Positions 46,683 to 56,434 are shown, counted from the stretch's first letter. The stretch: DNA of 64,000 bases from Mycolicibacterium flavescens (GCF_001722335.1 NZ_MIHA01000014.1:112807-176806); one strand, 5' to 3'. The notes: generated from the sequence alone by a model not told the origin. Translations and numbers: made by a program.

Positions 46683-46920
46683 CCCGCCCCCAATCACACC
46701 TTCCCCGGCACCCAACTGCTTACTCGGTGAGCACGCCAATCGGGCCAAACACCAACGTCCGCGCCAGTTCGTTCGTCTCAACGTATCCACCAGTGTGGTG
46801 TTTGTCTGCGTGATCGAAGATCGTCTTGGGAAGCCCGGTTCGGGTTTATTCCCACACCGCAATCGATTACGGGGTCGCGGATGCGTGCCATAGTTCCCGT
46901 TCGTCGTTGTGGGTGAGCGG
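46683..46920. promoter_or_regulatory. Divergent promoter region, DrmD-like gene / AbiF RNA
   Basis: About 240 bases separating the minus-strand helicase operon from the plus-strand RNA/AbiF unit. Both promoters should lie here. No clear operator was identified. Confidence 0.4.
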
Positions 46921-47050
46921 TTTGCCGGCGGCCTGTGTCTGCAGACACGCAGCCGACCCATTGCACGCTGTCGGCGGATTCGGCTACGGTGGAGGCAATC
47001 GACCCCCTCCCAAGCCTCTCCACGATGCTCAAATGGGAGGGGCCTTTTTT
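46921..47050 (+). ncRNA. Putative structured RNA upstream of AbiF, ending in a terminator
   Basis: This region is non-coding and contains a 14-base perfect palindrome GTGTCTGCAGACAC (46935-46948), a stem GCCGAC/GTCGGC (46952-46957 with 46970-46975), and a terminator hairpin with a T-tract at 47004-47050. A possible competing helix (46989-46996 with 47014-47023) overlaps the left arm of the terminator. AbiF-type Abi_2 genes are known to be accompanied by an upstream RNA that acts as an RNA antitoxin in some systems. The 5' end of the RNA is not known; 46921 is an estimate. Confidence 0.55.
47004..47050 (+). terminator. Intrinsic terminator before AbiF
   Basis: CCCCTCCCA at 47004-47012 pairs with TGGGAGGGG at 47034-47042, then CC and six T's (47045-47050). 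It lies 15 bases before the AbiF start, so most transcripts from upstream would end before the gene. Confidence 0.75.
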
Positions 47051-47065
47051 GGTCTGAGGTGCCTG

Positions 47066-47959
47066 TTGAAGCCGAGCCTGTCGTGGGACGAGCAAGTCAA
47101 CCTGCTGGTCCAGCGGGATCTGGTCGTCACTGATCACAGTGCGTGTGCGGCCTTCCTCGCGGCGAACAACTATTACCGGTTCTCTGGCTACATGCGCTAC
47201 TTCCAGAAGGCGCCGCACCAAGGCGAGAACAGCTTCCAGCCCAACACCGCTTTTGACGACATTCGTGCGATCTACGACGCCGACGAGGCCCTGCGGTCAC
47301 TACTCTCCCAGCGCCTCGCCCGCGTCGAGGTCCTCCTCCGTACCCACACCGCGCACGTCATCGCCAACGAATACGGGCCGTGCGGCCGGTACCTCGACGA
47401 GGACTTTTACACCGACGCCGCCAACTCGGAGCCAACCGTCGAGTCGTGCTTTAAGGACATAGGACGTAGCAGGGAACGCCACGTCTTGCGCTACACAACC
47501 GCTGGCGCAGGCACATCCGACTTGACCCGTCTGCCCGTCTGGTCGGCCGCCGAGGCGTTCTCGTTCGGCACATTGTCCAAGTGCATCGAGCGCGGCGGGC
47601 AGGGTTCTCTCGCGGATGCTGTCGCGAGCAGCATCGGGGTCGCCAAGGCTGGTTTCCCTTATCGGGTACGAGCGCTGGTCTACCTCCGCAATCGCTGCGC
47701 GCACCACAGCCGATTGTGGCACCACTCTGTCATTGACGCCGGCCCCACCCCGAACAACGTTCGCGTTAAGGCTAAGCGGCTCGCGGGGCAGTTCGACCCG
47801 CGGTCTGTGCTCGATGTCGTCGCATCGCTCGATGACATAGTCGTCCGCGGGCGGACTGGTGACCCCGTGCTACCGGAGCTGGTGCAGCAGCACGACCGGA
47901 CCTCTGCGTTCTGGAAAGGGCTGGGCCATCCGGTCAACCCGCGCGACAGCGGGGCATAG
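47066..47959 (+). CDS. AbiF/Abi_2-family HEPN protein
   Basis: 297 residues if translation begins at TTG 47066, whose upstream GAGG is well spaced. It begins KPSLSWDEQVNLLVQRDLVV, matching the usual Abi_2 (AbiD/AbiF) start KPxLxxxEQIxLL. An in-frame ATG at 47033 lies inside the terminator and is unlikely. The C-terminal helix contains RNRCAHH, whose Arg208 and His213 form a HEPN Rx4H RNase motif. Abi_2 proteins abort phage infection by RNA cleavage, and AbiF-type members are held inactive by an upstream RNA. This arrangement is present here. Confidence 0.88.
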   Translation: MKPSLSWDEQVNLLVQRDLVVTDHSACAAFLAANNYYRFSGYMRYFQKAPHQGENSFQPNTAFDDIRAIYDADEALRSLLSQRLARVEVLLRTHTAHVIANEYGPCGRYLDEDFYTDAANSEPTVESCFKDIGRSRERHVLRYTTAGAGTSDLTRLPVWSAAEAFSFGTLSKCIERGGQGSLADAVASSIGVAKAGFPYRVRALVYLRNRCAHHSRLWHHSVIDAGPTPNNVRVKAKRLAGQFDPRSVLDVVASLDDIVVRGRTGDPVLPELVQQHDRTSAFWKGLGHPVNPRDSGA

Positions 47960-48105
47960 CCAGGTACTGTCGCGTCGCCAGCGCAGTGGGAACATCCCAG
48001 ATCCGGTGGGCGGAACGCGGAAAGCGACCTCGCCATTTCGGGATTTGCGCGGACAGGTCCCGAGACGACCCGTCCGGCACTCTCGAGTACGACAACCCGG
48101 CAAAA

Positions 48106-48143
48106 ACAGAGGTCACGAACCGTTTCTGGTTCGTGACCTCTGT
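48106..48143. terminator. Strong terminator hairpin after tRNA-Leu
   Basis: Perfect 16-bp stem (48106-48121 with 48128-48143) with a six-base loop. It lies 27 bases past the 3' end of the minus-strand tRNA-Leu and should end its transcript. It is also usable on the plus strand after AbiF. Confidence 0.85.
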
Positions 48144-48177
48144 GCCTGGAGTTCGTAGAACTCCTCGTTGTGGGCGA
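48111..48177 (+). repeat. Island border repeat, right copy
   Basis: Same-orientation counterpart of 21418-21484. It covers the tRNA-Leu terminator hairpin, the spacer with GTAGAAC, and the last bases of the tRNA. Together the copies enclose about 26.7 kb, consistent with integration at the tRNA-Leu 3' end. Confidence 0.6.
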
Positions 48178-48253
48178 AGGGGGACTTGAACCCCCACGTC
48201 CCGAAGGACACTGGCACCTGAAGCCAGCGCGTCTGCCATTCCGCCACTCGCCC
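48171..48253 (-). tRNA. tRNA-Leu (anticodon CAG)
   Basis: 83-base class II tRNA on the minus strand. The acceptor stem pairs GGGCGAG with TTCGCCC (one G-U), discriminator A. The anticodon stem-loop is CTGGC-TTCAGGT-GCCAG, reading CAG (leucine CUG codons). A variable arm (GTCC/GGAC type hairpin) and the TTCAAGT T-loop are present. No encoded CCA. Its 3' end is the likely insertion target of the neighbouring island. Confidence 0.93.
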
Positions 48254-48534
48254 CAACAACCGGGGGAGCCTATCACGCTGGGCGCCCCGCTCCTCAACCG
48301 TACCGGCTGCCTTCCGATCACCACAGCCGAGGTCTCACCGCCCCCGGCGCCAAGGCCCTGACCTGCCCTTATCGGGCGACTGGCGGCTGTCGTCCCGATT
48401 CTCACAATTCTGTTGGTCCCGCACCGGCGGCCTTGGCCGATACCATGCAGGGAAGCATCGTGGCCAGGCGACACGCTGGCACCCGCTGCGGGTGAGCAGC
48501 ACCGATGGACGAGACGAGTGAGGCGGACGGTGAG
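48254..48534. promoter_or_regulatory. Promoter region of the fhaA-pknB operon
   Basis: 281 bases between the divergent tRNA-Leu and fhaA. It should contain the tRNA promoter (minus) and the main operon promoter (plus). Precise promoter elements were not assigned. Confidence 0.45.
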
Positions 48535-50007
48535 ATGGGTCTAGTCGACCGGATCGAGCGCAAGCTCGAGTCCACGGTCGGCGACGCATTCGCCCGGGTC
48601 TTCGGCGGGTCGATCGTCCCGCAGGAAGTGGAGTCGTTACTGCGCCGCGAAGCCGACACCGGGGCCCGTGAAGTGCTCGGCGGTCAAGTTTTGGCGCCGA
48701 ACGAGTACGTCATTACCCTCAGTGTGCCTGACTATCAGAAGGTGAGCGCCGACCCAGACCTCACATCAGCGACTTTTGCCAAGCATTTGGAGGGGTACAT
48801 CCGTGAGCAGGGATGGCAAACCTATGGTGATGTTGTCGTCAGATTCGAGCAGTCGTCCAACCTGCACACCGGACAGTTTCGCGCGCGTGGCGTGGTCAAT
48901 CCCGACTCCACCACTGGCGAACCGGCCCCATCACCGAGAGACCGTGCGTCCAGCGCAGAATCAGGAGTACCACCGATGAGCGACAACCCGAGCTATCGCG
49001 GCGGCGGCCAGGGACCGGGGCGTCCGGCCGACGAGTACTACGACGACAGATACGGCCGTCCCGACGAGCGGGCCCCGTACCCGCCGCAGGACCAGGGCGG
49101 CTACCCGCAGGGTGAGCAGCCCGGCTACCCGCCGCGCCACGGCGGTTACCCCGAGCAGGGTGGCTACCCGGATCAGGGTGGCTACCCCGACCAGGGTGGC
49201 TACCCGCCGCCGTCGTATGAACAGCGCCCGCCCGCCGGCGGGTACGGCCCGCCCCCGCAGGGTGGCTACCCCGACCAGGGTTACCGCCAGCCTCCGGGCG
49301 GCGCCCCCGCCGGATACGGCCAGCCCGGTTACGGCCCCTCGGCCCCCGCCCCCGCGGGTGACTACGACTACGGCCGCCCGCCCGCGCCCGGGCGTCCCGA
49401 CGACGGCGGCTACGGCCGTCCCGAGCCGCGTCCCGGCTATCCCGATCAGGGCGGCTACCCCGACCAGGGTGGTTACCCGGATCAGGGCGGCTACGGCGGG
49501 CAGCCCTACGGCCGCCAGGAACAGGGCTACGCGCCGCCGGAATACGGCCGCTACGGCGACGCTGCGGGCGCCGGTTACGCCGAGCCCGGCTACTCCGAAC
49601 CCGCCGGCGCCGGCTACGACTACGGCCAGCAGGACTACGGGCAGGATTACGGCCAGCAGGACTACGGCCAGCCCGCCGGCTACGGCGGTTACGGCCAGGG
49701 CGGTGACTACGCGACCGCCGGTGCCACGGTGACGCTGCAGCTCGACGACGGCAGCGGCCGCACCTACCAGCTGCGTGAGGGCACCAACGTGATCGGCCGC
49801 GGCCAGGACGCCCAGTTCCGGCTGCCCGACACCGGTGTTTCCCGACGCCACCTCGAGATCCGCTGGGACGGTCAGGTCGCGCTGTTGTCCGATCTGAACT
49901 CCACCAACGGCACCACGGTCAACAACGCGCCGGTGCAGGAATGGCAGCTCGCCGACGGTGACGTGATCCGGCTGGGCCACTCCGAGATCATCGTTCGCGT
50001 GCACTGA
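48535..50007 (+). CDS. fhaA: FHA-domain protein FhaA
   Basis: 490 residues from ATG 48535 (MGLVDRIERKLE), matching the mycobacterial start; an in-frame ATG ten codons earlier (48505) is possible. The N-terminal domain (residues 1-125) has ERKLESTVGDAFARVFGGS and RFEQSSNLHTGQFRARG. A long Gly/Tyr/Pro/Gln-rich linker with repeated GGYPDQ units follows. The C-terminal FHA domain holds NVIGRGQDAQFRLPD, VSRRHLEI and NSTNGT. FhaA binds phosphorylated partners of PknB/PknA, including the MviN pseudokinase region, and acts in septal peptidoglycan synthesis. First gene of the fhaA-to-pknB operon. Confidence 0.95.
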   Translation: MGLVDRIERKLESTVGDAFARVFGGSIVPQEVESLLRREADTGAREVLGGQVLAPNEYVITLSVPDYQKVSADPDLTSATFAKHLEGYIREQGWQTYGDVVVRFEQSSNLHTGQFRARGVVNPDSTTGEPAPSPRDRASSAESGVPPMSDNPSYRGGGQGPGRPADEYYDDRYGRPDERAPYPPQDQGGYPQGEQPGYPPRHGGYPEQGGYPDQGGYPDQGGYPPPSYEQRPPAGGYGPPPQGGYPDQGYRQPPGGAPAGYGQPGYGPSAPAPAGDYDYGRPPAPGRPDDGGYGRPEPRPGYPDQGGYPDQGGYPDQGGYGGQPYGRQEQGYAPPEYGRYGDAAGAGYAEPGYSEPAGAGYDYGQQDYGQDYGQQDYGQPAGYGGYGQGGDYATAGATVTLQLDDGSGRTYQLREGTNVIGRGQDAQFRLPDTGVSRRHLEIRWDGQVALLSDLNSTNGTTVNNAPVQEWQLADGDVIRLGHSEIIVRVH

Positions 50008-50140
50008 GCGCGGCGCGGAGAGCGGTGAAGCTGGTCGCTTCCCGCTCATCTCGGTGACCGTACAAGTATCGTGACGGTGCCGAGGCTGGCTGCGTGGTGC
50101 CGACGCGACAAGTACGGGATGGAGACGGAGAGGACGTCAG

Positions 50141-50608
50141 ATGCAGGGGTTGGTACTGCAACTGACGCGCGTCGGTTTCCTGCTGCTGCTGTGGCTGTTC
50201 ATCTGGGCCGTGCTGCGGATCCTGCGCACCGACCTCTACGCGCCGACGGGCGCGGTCATGGTCCGCCGCGGCCTGCCGCTGCGCGCCTCGCTGCTGCCCA
50301 ACCGCGGCCGGCGCAACGTCGCCCGGCAGTTGATCGTCACCGAAGGCGCTCTGGCCGGGACCCGCATCACGTTGGGTAGTCAACCGGTGCTGATCGGGCG
50401 CGCCGACGATTCGACGCTGGTGCTGACCGACGACTACGCCTCGACACGGCACGCCCGGCTGTCCCCACGCGGATCGGAGTGGTACGTCGAAGACCTAGGA
50501 TCGACCAACGGCACATACCTCGACAGGGCGAAGGTGACGACGGCGGTACGGGTTCCGATGGGCACACCGGTTCGGATCGGCAAGACGGTAATCGAGCTGC
50601 GCCCGTGA
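50141..50608 (+). CDS. fhaB: FHA-domain protein FhaB (FipA)
   Basis: 155 residues. One N-terminal transmembrane helix near residues 8-27 (RVGFLLLLWLFIWAVLRIL) and a cytoplasmic C-terminal FHA domain with VLIGRADDSTLVLTDDYASTRHA and GSTNGTYLD. FhaB/FipA binds phosphorylated division proteins and links PknA/PknB signalling to FtsZ and FtsQ under stress. Its stop overlaps the pstP start by four bases (GTGA). Confidence 0.95.
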   Translation: MQGLVLQLTRVGFLLLLWLFIWAVLRILRTDLYAPTGAVMVRRGLPLRASLLPNRGRRNVARQLIVTEGALAGTRITLGSQPVLIGRADDSTLVLTDDYASTRHARLSPRGSEWYVEDLGSTNGTYLDRAKVTTAVRVPMGTPVRIGKTVIELRP

Positions 50609-52173
50609 CGCTTGTGCTCAGGTACGCCGCGCGCAGCGACCGCGGCCTGGTCCGCGCCAACAACGAGGACTCCGTCTACGCCGGTGCCCGCCTGCTTGCG
50701 CTCGCCGACGGCATGGGCGGGCACGCCGCGGGCGAGGTGGCCTCCCAGTTGGTGATCGCCGCGCTGGCGCATCTCGACGACGACGAGCCCGGCGGCGACC
50801 TGCTGTCCAAGCTCGACGAAGCGGTGCGCGAGGGCAACTCGGCGATCGCCGCGCACGTCGAGGCCGACCCCGAACTCGAAGGCATGGGCACCACGCTGAC
50901 GGCGATCCTGTTCGCCGGCAACCGACTTGGCCTGGTGCACATCGGCGACTCGCGCGGCTATCTGCTGCGCGACGGTGAGCTGACCCAGATCACCAAGGAC
51001 GACACGTTCGTCCAGACCCTCGTCGACGAGGGCCGCATTACCGCCGAAGAGGCGCACAGCCACCCGCAGCGCTCCCTGATCATGCGGGCGCTCACCGGCC
51101 ACGAGGTCGAGCCGACGCTGATCATGCGCGAAGCCCGCGCCGGGGACCGCTACCTGCTGTGCTCGGACGGGCTGTCCGACCCGGTCAGCCACGACACCAT
51201 CCTCGAGGCGCTGCAGATCTCGGATGTGTCCGAAAGTGCCGACCGGCTCATCGAATTGGCGCTGCGCGGCGGCGGTCCCGACAACGTCACGGTCGTGGTG
51301 GCCGACGTCGTCGACTACGACTACGGCCAGACCCAGCCGATCCTGGCCGGCGCGGTCTCCGGCGACGACGACCAGCCGCCACCCAACACCGCGGCCGGCC
51401 GGGCGTCGGCGTTCAACCCGAAACGCAACGAAGCCAAACGCGTTCTGCCGGAACCGGAGGAGCCGCCGCGACCGCCGAAGTCGCGGCGGCGAATGTACAT
51501 CGCCGCCGTGCTGCTGGTGCTCGTCGTGCTGGCCGGTCTGGCCGTCGGCCGGGAGATCATCCGCAACAACTTCTACGTCACCGCCCACGAGGACGTCGTG
51601 TCGATCATGCGCGGCATCCCCGGATCGATCCTCGGGTATCCGCTGCAGGAGCCGTACCGCCAGGGCTGCCTGACCGGTCGTAACGGCCTGACGCTGATCA
51701 GCCCCGGGCAGGAACCGCGCGACTGCGAACCGCTGCGGGTCAGTGACCTCAAACCGTCCGAGCAGCGCCAGGTGATCGCCGGGCTGCCGACCGGCACCGA
51801 GGACGAGGCCATCACCCAGATCAACCAGTTGGCCCGCGATTCGCTGCTGCCGGTCTGCGCGCCGGTGCCGAGCACACCGCCGCGCACCACCGCGCCGCAC
51901 AGCCCCGCTCCGACGAATTCGCCTGGGCTGCCGAACAATCCGCCGACCCCCGGCGGGCGCGAGACCCCGGCACCGGAAACCCCGCGCACCGTGTCGCCGC
52001 CGCCGCCGGAACCGTCCGAGCCCGCGCCGCCGCCGGCCTCCCCCGCTCCCCCGCCGCCGGGCGCCCCGCCGCCGCCGGCTCCCGAGTCGACGCCCAAGCC
52101 TCCCCCTCCACCGACCGTCACCGCGCTGCCCCCGGTCCCCGAGCCGGGAATCAACTGCCGGGAAACGTCATGA
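50605..52173 (+). CDS. pstP: Ser/Thr protein phosphatase PstP
   Basis: 522 residues starting at GTG 50605. PPM/PP2C motifs: RSDRGLVRANNEDS, ADGMGGHAAGE, GTTLTAIL, HIGDSRGYL and GPDNVTVVV supply the metal-binding aspartates. A transmembrane helix lies near residues 297-316, followed by an extracellular domain with a highly Pro-rich C-terminus. It dephosphorylates PknA/PknB and their substrates. It is 22 bases upstream of rodA in the same operon. Confidence 0.96.
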   Translation: MTLVLRYAARSDRGLVRANNEDSVYAGARLLALADGMGGHAAGEVASQLVIAALAHLDDDEPGGDLLSKLDEAVREGNSAIAAHVEADPELEGMGTTLTAILFAGNRLGLVHIGDSRGYLLRDGELTQITKDDTFVQTLVDEGRITAEEAHSHPQRSLIMRALTGHEVEPTLIMREARAGDRYLLCSDGLSDPVSHDTILEALQISDVSESADRLIELALRGGGPDNVTVVVADVVDYDYGQTQPILAGAVSGDDDQPPPNTAAGRASAFNPKRNEAKRVLPEPEEPPRPPKSRRRMYIAAVLLVLVVLAGLAVGREIIRNNFYVTAHEDVVSIMRGIPGSILGYPLQEPYRQGCLTGRNGLTLISPGQEPRDCEPLRVSDLKPSEQRQVIAGLPTGTEDEAITQINQLARDSLLPVCAPVPSTPPRTTAPHSPAPTNSPGLPNNPPTPGGRETPAPETPRTVSPPPPEPSEPAPPPASPAPPPPGAPPPPAPESTPKPPPPPTVTALPPVPEPGINCRETS

Positions 52174-52195
52174 CCGGGCGAGCGAGGGCACTGGC

Positions 52196-53608
52196 ATGAC
52201 CACCCAGCCGCAGTCCGCCGTCGCTGTCACGCCGCCACTTCCCAACCGGCGCAACGCCGAACTGTTTCTGCTCGGCTTCGCCACCGTCATCACCACGCTG
52301 GCGTTGCTTCTCGTGGAGGCCAACCAGGAGCAGGGCCTGCACTGGGATCTCGTGCAGTACACGATCGCCTACCTCGCGCTGTTCCTCGGCGCCCACCTTG
52401 CGATCCGGCGGTTCGCACCGTACGCCGATCCGCTGCTGCTGCCGGTGGTCGCACTGCTGAACGGCTTGGGGCTGGTGATGATTCACCGCCTCGACCTCGC
52501 CTCCGGTGAGCTGACCCAGGACGGGCTCGGCGGCACCGCCAACCAGCAGATGCTGTGGACGCTGCTCGGGGTCGTCGGGTTCTCACTGATCGTGATCTTC
52601 CTGCGCGACCACCGGCTGCTGTCGCGCTACGGCTACGTCTGCGGCTCCGCCGGTCTCGTCCTGCTCGCGATACCCGCGGTGCTGCCGCGCTCGATATCCG
52701 AGCAGAACGGTGCCAAAATCTGGATTCAGTTGCCGGGCTTCTCGATTCAGCCGGCCGAGTTCTCCAAGATTCTGCTGCTGATCTTCTTCGCGGCGGTGCT
52801 GGTGTCCAAACGCAACGTGTTCACCGGTGCCGGGAAGCACGTCCTGGGCATGGATCTGCCGCGGCCGCGCGACCTCGCGCCGCTGCTGGCCGCCTGGATC
52901 GCCTCGGTCGGCGTGATGATCTTCGAGAAGGACCTCGGGACGTCGCTGCTGCTGTACGCGTCGTTTCTGGTGCTGGTGTACATCGCCACCGACCGGCTCA
53001 GCTGGGTGGTCATCGGGTTGGCATTGTTCGCGGTGGGAAGCGTTGCGGCGTACTACCTTTTCGACCACGTCAAGGTGCGGGTGCAGACGTGGATGGACCC
53101 GTTCGCCGACCCCGACGGCGCCGGCTACCAGATGGTGCAGTCGCTGTTCAGCTTCGCCACCGGCGGCATCTTCGGCACCGGGCTGGGCAACGGACAGCCC
53201 GGCACGGTGCCCGCGGCCTCGACCGACTTCATCATCGCCGCCGTCGGTGAGGAACTCGGGCTGGTCGGGCTGGCGGCGGTGCTGATGCTCTACACCATCG
53301 TCATCGTGCGGGGCCTGCGCACCGCGATCGCGGTGCGCGACAGCTTCGGCAAGCTGCTGGCCGCGGGGCTGGCCTCGACGCTGGCTCTGCAGTTGTTCAT
53401 CGTCGTCGGCGGTGTCACCAAGCTGATCCCGCTGACCGGGCTGACCACCCCGTGGATGTCCTACGGCGGCTCGTCGCTGCTGGCGAACTATCTCCTGCTG
53501 GCGATCCTGGTCCGGGTCTCGCACGCGGCACGGCGGCCGCTGGTCGCCACCCCGCAGTCGTCGACGCCGATCGCCTCTGCGGGCACCGAGGTGATCGAGA
53601 AGGTATGA
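52196..53608 (+). CDS. rodA: SEDS peptidoglycan glycosyltransferase RodA
   Basis: 470 residues with about ten membrane segments, typical of FtsW/RodA/SpoVE. Conserved SEDS regions include GAKIWIQLPGFSIQPAEFSKI and, near the C-terminus, STDFIIAAVGEELG and GLTTPWMSYGGSSLLANY. It polymerises glycan strands from lipid II together with the class B PBP encoded next. Stop overlaps the pbpA start (ATGA). Confidence 0.95.
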   Translation: MTTQPQSAVAVTPPLPNRRNAELFLLGFATVITTLALLLVEANQEQGLHWDLVQYTIAYLALFLGAHLAIRRFAPYADPLLLPVVALLNGLGLVMIHRLDLASGELTQDGLGGTANQQMLWTLLGVVGFSLIVIFLRDHRLLSRYGYVCGSAGLVLLAIPAVLPRSISEQNGAKIWIQLPGFSIQPAEFSKILLLIFFAAVLVSKRNVFTGAGKHVLGMDLPRPRDLAPLLAAWIASVGVMIFEKDLGTSLLLYASFLVLVYIATDRLSWVVIGLALFAVGSVAAYYLFDHVKVRVQTWMDPFADPDGAGYQMVQSLFSFATGGIFGTGLGNGQPGTVPAASTDFIIAAVGEELGLVGLAAVLMLYTIVIVRGLRTAIAVRDSFGKLLAAGLASTLALQLFIVVGGVTKLIPLTGLTTPWMSYGGSSLLANYLLLAILVRVSHAARRPLVATPQSSTPIASAGTEVIEKV

Positions 53609-55080
53609 ACACCTCCCTGCGCCGCGTCGCCGTCACGGTCATGGCCCTGATCGTGCTGCTGCTGGCCAACGCCACGCTGACCCAGGTGTTCACCGCCGAC
53701 GGTCTGCGTTCGGATCCGCGCAACCAGCGGGTGCTGCTCGACGAGTACTCGCGCCAGCGCGGCCAGATCTCGGCAGGCGGGGAACTGCTCGCCTACTCGG
53801 TGTCGACCAACGGCCGCTTCCGGTTCCTGCGGGTGTATCCCGAACCGCAGGCCTACGCGCCGGTCACCGGCTTCTACTCATTGCAGTACTCGAGTACCGG
53901 GCTCGAACGCGCCGAGGACTCCGTGCTCAACGGGTCCGACCAGCGGCTGTTCGGCCGCCGGCTCGCCGACTTCTTCACCGGACGCGACCCGCGCGGCGGC
54001 AACGTCGACACCACGATCAAACCGCAGGTGCAGCAGGCCGCGTGGGAGGCGATGGAGGACGGCTGCGACGGGCCCTGCAAGGGTTCGGTGGTGGCGATCG
54101 AACCGTCGACCGGCAAGATCCTGGCGATGGTGTCGTCGCCGTCGTACGACCCGAACCTGCTGGCCACCCACGACATGGCCGCACAGTCCGAGGCGTGGCA
54201 GCGGCTGCGCGACGACCCCGAGTCACCGCTGCTGAACCGGGCGATCTCGGAGACCTACCCGCCGGGGTCGACGTTCAAGGTGGTCACCACCGCGGCGGCG
54301 CTGCAACGCGGCGCCAACCCCGACACCCAGCTCACCGCGCAGGCGCGCATCCCGCTGCCCGACAGCACCGCGACGTTGGAGAACTTCGGCGGCTCGTCGT
54401 GCGGCGGCGGCCCGACCGCGTCGCTGCGGGAGGCGTTCGCGCGTTCCTGCAACACCGCGTTCGTCGAACTGGGCATCGACACCGGCGCCGACGCGCTGCG
54501 CTCCACCGCCCGCTCGTTCGGTCTCGACGCGCCGGCCCCGGCGATTCCGCTGCAGGTCGTCGAGTCGCAGATCGGGCCGATCGCCGACGCGGCCGCGCTG
54601 GGCATGTCGAGCATCGGGCAGAAGGACGTTGCGGTGACCCCGCTGCAGAACGCGATGATCGCCGCGGCGATCGCCAACAAAGGGGTGGCGATGCGCCCCT
54701 ATCTGGTCGATAGCCTGAGGGGACCTGACCTAGCCAACATCGCCTCCACGACTCCGCAGGAAGAGCGGCGGGCGGTGTCCGAGCAGGTCGCGGATACACT
54801 GACGGATCTGATGGTCGCCGCCGAGCAGGTGACGCAGCAGAAGGGAGCCATTGCCGGCGTGCAGATCGCATCCAAGACCGGGACAGCGGAGCACGGCACC
54901 GACCCGCGCAACACTCCTCCGCACGCCTGGTACATCGCCTTCGCTCCGGCCCAGGCGCCCAAGGTGGCGGTCGCGGTGCTGATCGAGAACGGCGGCAACC
55001 GGCTGTCGGCCACCGGAGGCGCGCTGGCCGCGCCGATCGGGCGGGCCACCATCGCCGCGGCGCTACGGGAGACACCGTGA
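53605..55080 (+). CDS. pbpA: Penicillin-binding protein PbpA (class B PBP)
   Basis: 491 residues. N-terminal membrane anchor ([18 protein letters not shown]), then a PBP dimerisation-like domain and a transpeptidase domain with SxxK in PPGSTFKVV (Ser about 222), SxN in ARSCNTAF and KTGT (about residue 424). It crosslinks peptidoglycan with RodA during growth and septation. A 31-base gap separates it from pknA. Confidence 0.96.
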   Translation: MNTSLRRVAVTVMALIVLLLANATLTQVFTADGLRSDPRNQRVLLDEYSRQRGQISAGGELLAYSVSTNGRFRFLRVYPEPQAYAPVTGFYSLQYSSTGLERAEDSVLNGSDQRLFGRRLADFFTGRDPRGGNVDTTIKPQVQQAAWEAMEDGCDGPCKGSVVAIEPSTGKILAMVSSPSYDPNLLATHDMAAQSEAWQRLRDDPESPLLNRAISETYPPGSTFKVVTTAAALQRGANPDTQLTAQARIPLPDSTATLENFGGSSCGGGPTASLREAFARSCNTAFVELGIDTGADALRSTARSFGLDAPAPAIPLQVVESQIGPIADAAALGMSSIGQKDVAVTPLQNAMIAAAIANKGVAMRPYLVDSLRGPDLANIASTTPQEERRAVSEQVADTLTDLMVAAEQVTQQKGAIAGVQIASKTGTAEHGTDPRNTPPHAWYIAFAPAQAPKVAVAVLIENGGNRLSATGGALAAPIGRATIAAALRETP

Positions 55081-55111
55081 CGGCCCGAAGCCGAGCGAAG
55101 CGAGGCGAGCA

Positions 55112-56434
55112 ATGACGGCCCGCGTGGGAGTGACGCTGTCGGGCCGCTACCGGCTGCAGCGGCTGATCGCCACCGGCGGTATGGGCCAGGTCTGGGAAGG
55201 CGTGGACTCGCGGCTCGGGCGACGGGTGGCGATCAAGGTGCTCAAGGCCGAGTACTCCACCGACCCGGAGTTCGTCGAACGGTTCCGCGCCGAGGCCCGC
55301 ACCGTCGCGATGCTCAACCACCCCGGTATCGCCAGCGTGTACGACTACGGCGAGACCGACATGGACGGCGAGGGCCGCACCGCGTATCTGGTGATGGAAC
55401 TGGTCAACGGCGAACCGCTGAACTCGGTGCTCAAACGCACCGGCCGGCTGTCGCTGCGGCACGCGCTCGACATGCTCGAGCAGACCGGCCGTGCCCTGCA
55501 GGTCGCCCACTCCGCCAACCTCGTGCACCGCGACGTCAAGCCCGGCAACATCCTCATCACCCCCACCGGGCAGGTGAAGCTCACCGACTTCGGCATCGCC
55601 AAGGCCGTCGACGCCGCGCCGGTGACCCAGACCGGGATGGTGATGGGCACCGCGCAATACATCGCACCCGAGCAGGCTCTGGGCCACGACGCGACCGCGG
55701 CCAGCGACGTGTATTCGCTGGGAGTCGTTGGCTACGAATCTGTTTCGGGTAAGCGGCCGTTCACGGGTGATGGTGCGCTGACGGTGGCGATGAAGCACAT
55801 CAAGGAGACTCCCCCGCCGCTGCCCGCCGACCTGCCGCCCAATGTGCGCGAGCTGATCGAGATCACGCTCGTCAAGAACCCTGGCATGCGGTACCGCTCG
55901 GGCGGCGCGTTCGCCGACGCGGTCGCCGCGGTGCGCTCGGGCCGTCGCCCGCCGCGGCCGAACGCCGCGCCCTCGCTCGGAAGGGCCGCCCCCACCGCGG
56001 TCCCGTCGGCCACCCAGGCCCGCGCAGCCGCCGACATCACCGGCCGGGCCCCGGCGACCGCGGCCCGTCCGCGCCCGGTGACCGGCAGCCACCGTCCGCC
56101 GCCGCCGCGGCGCACCTTCTCCTCCGGCCAGCGGGCGCTGCTGTGGGCGGCCGGGGTGCTCGGCGCGCTGGCGATCATCATCGCGATCCTCATCGTGCTC
56201 AACGCCCAGGACCGCCAGGACCAGGCCCCGCAACCCCCGACGATCACCAACACGATCACCGAGACCACCCCGTTCGCGGCGCCCGGCGCGGCCGGGCCCG
56301 GGGATGATGCGAGACAATCGGGGGTAACCCCGTCGCAGACGATTGCGTCGCCGGCAATGGTGCCGGTGGCGCTTGCCCTGCCGGCCTGGCCCGGTGACCT
56401 GCGACTATCGGCTTCAGAACAGACATCCTCATGA
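55112..56434 (+). CDS. pknA: Ser/Thr protein kinase PknA
   Basis: 440 residues. Kinase motifs: glycine loop [17 protein letters not shown], catalytic [11 protein letters not shown] and the APE-type PEQAL. The Ala/Pro-rich juxtamembrane stretch is followed by one transmembrane helix near residues 343-363 and a short extracellular tail. It phosphorylates cell-shape and division proteins with PknB. Its stop overlaps the pknB start in ATGA. Confidence 0.97.
   Translation: MTARVGVTLSGRYRLQRLIATGGMGQVWEGVDSRLGRRVAIKVLKAEYSTDPEFVERFRAEARTVAMLNHPGIASVYDYGETDMDGEGRTAYLVMELVNGEPLNSVLKRTGRLSLRHALDMLEQTGRALQVAHSANLVHRDVKPGNILITPTGQVKLTDFGIAKAVDAAPVTQTGMVMGTAQYIAPEQALGHDATAASDVYSLGVVGYESVSGKRPFTGDGALTVAMKHIKETPPPLPADLPPNVRELIEITLVKNPGMRYRSGGAFADAVAAVRSGRRPPRPNAAPSLGRAAPTAVPSATQARAAADITGRAPATAARPRPVTGSHRPPPPRRTFSSGQRALLWAAGVLGALAIIIAILIVLNAQDRQDQAPQPPTITNTITETTPFAAPGAAGPGDDARQSGVTPSQTIASPAMVPVALALPAWPGDLRLSASEQTSS

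Noticed and set aside
46826..47065. Upstream N-terminal extension of the AbiF frame
   Set aside because: Runs through the terminator and structured region; protein similarity begins at residue KPSLSWDEQ from TTG 47066.
54332..56317. Long minus-strand frames across pbpA/pknA/pknB
   Set aside because: Shadows of the conserved operon; repetitive Arg/His/Asp composition.
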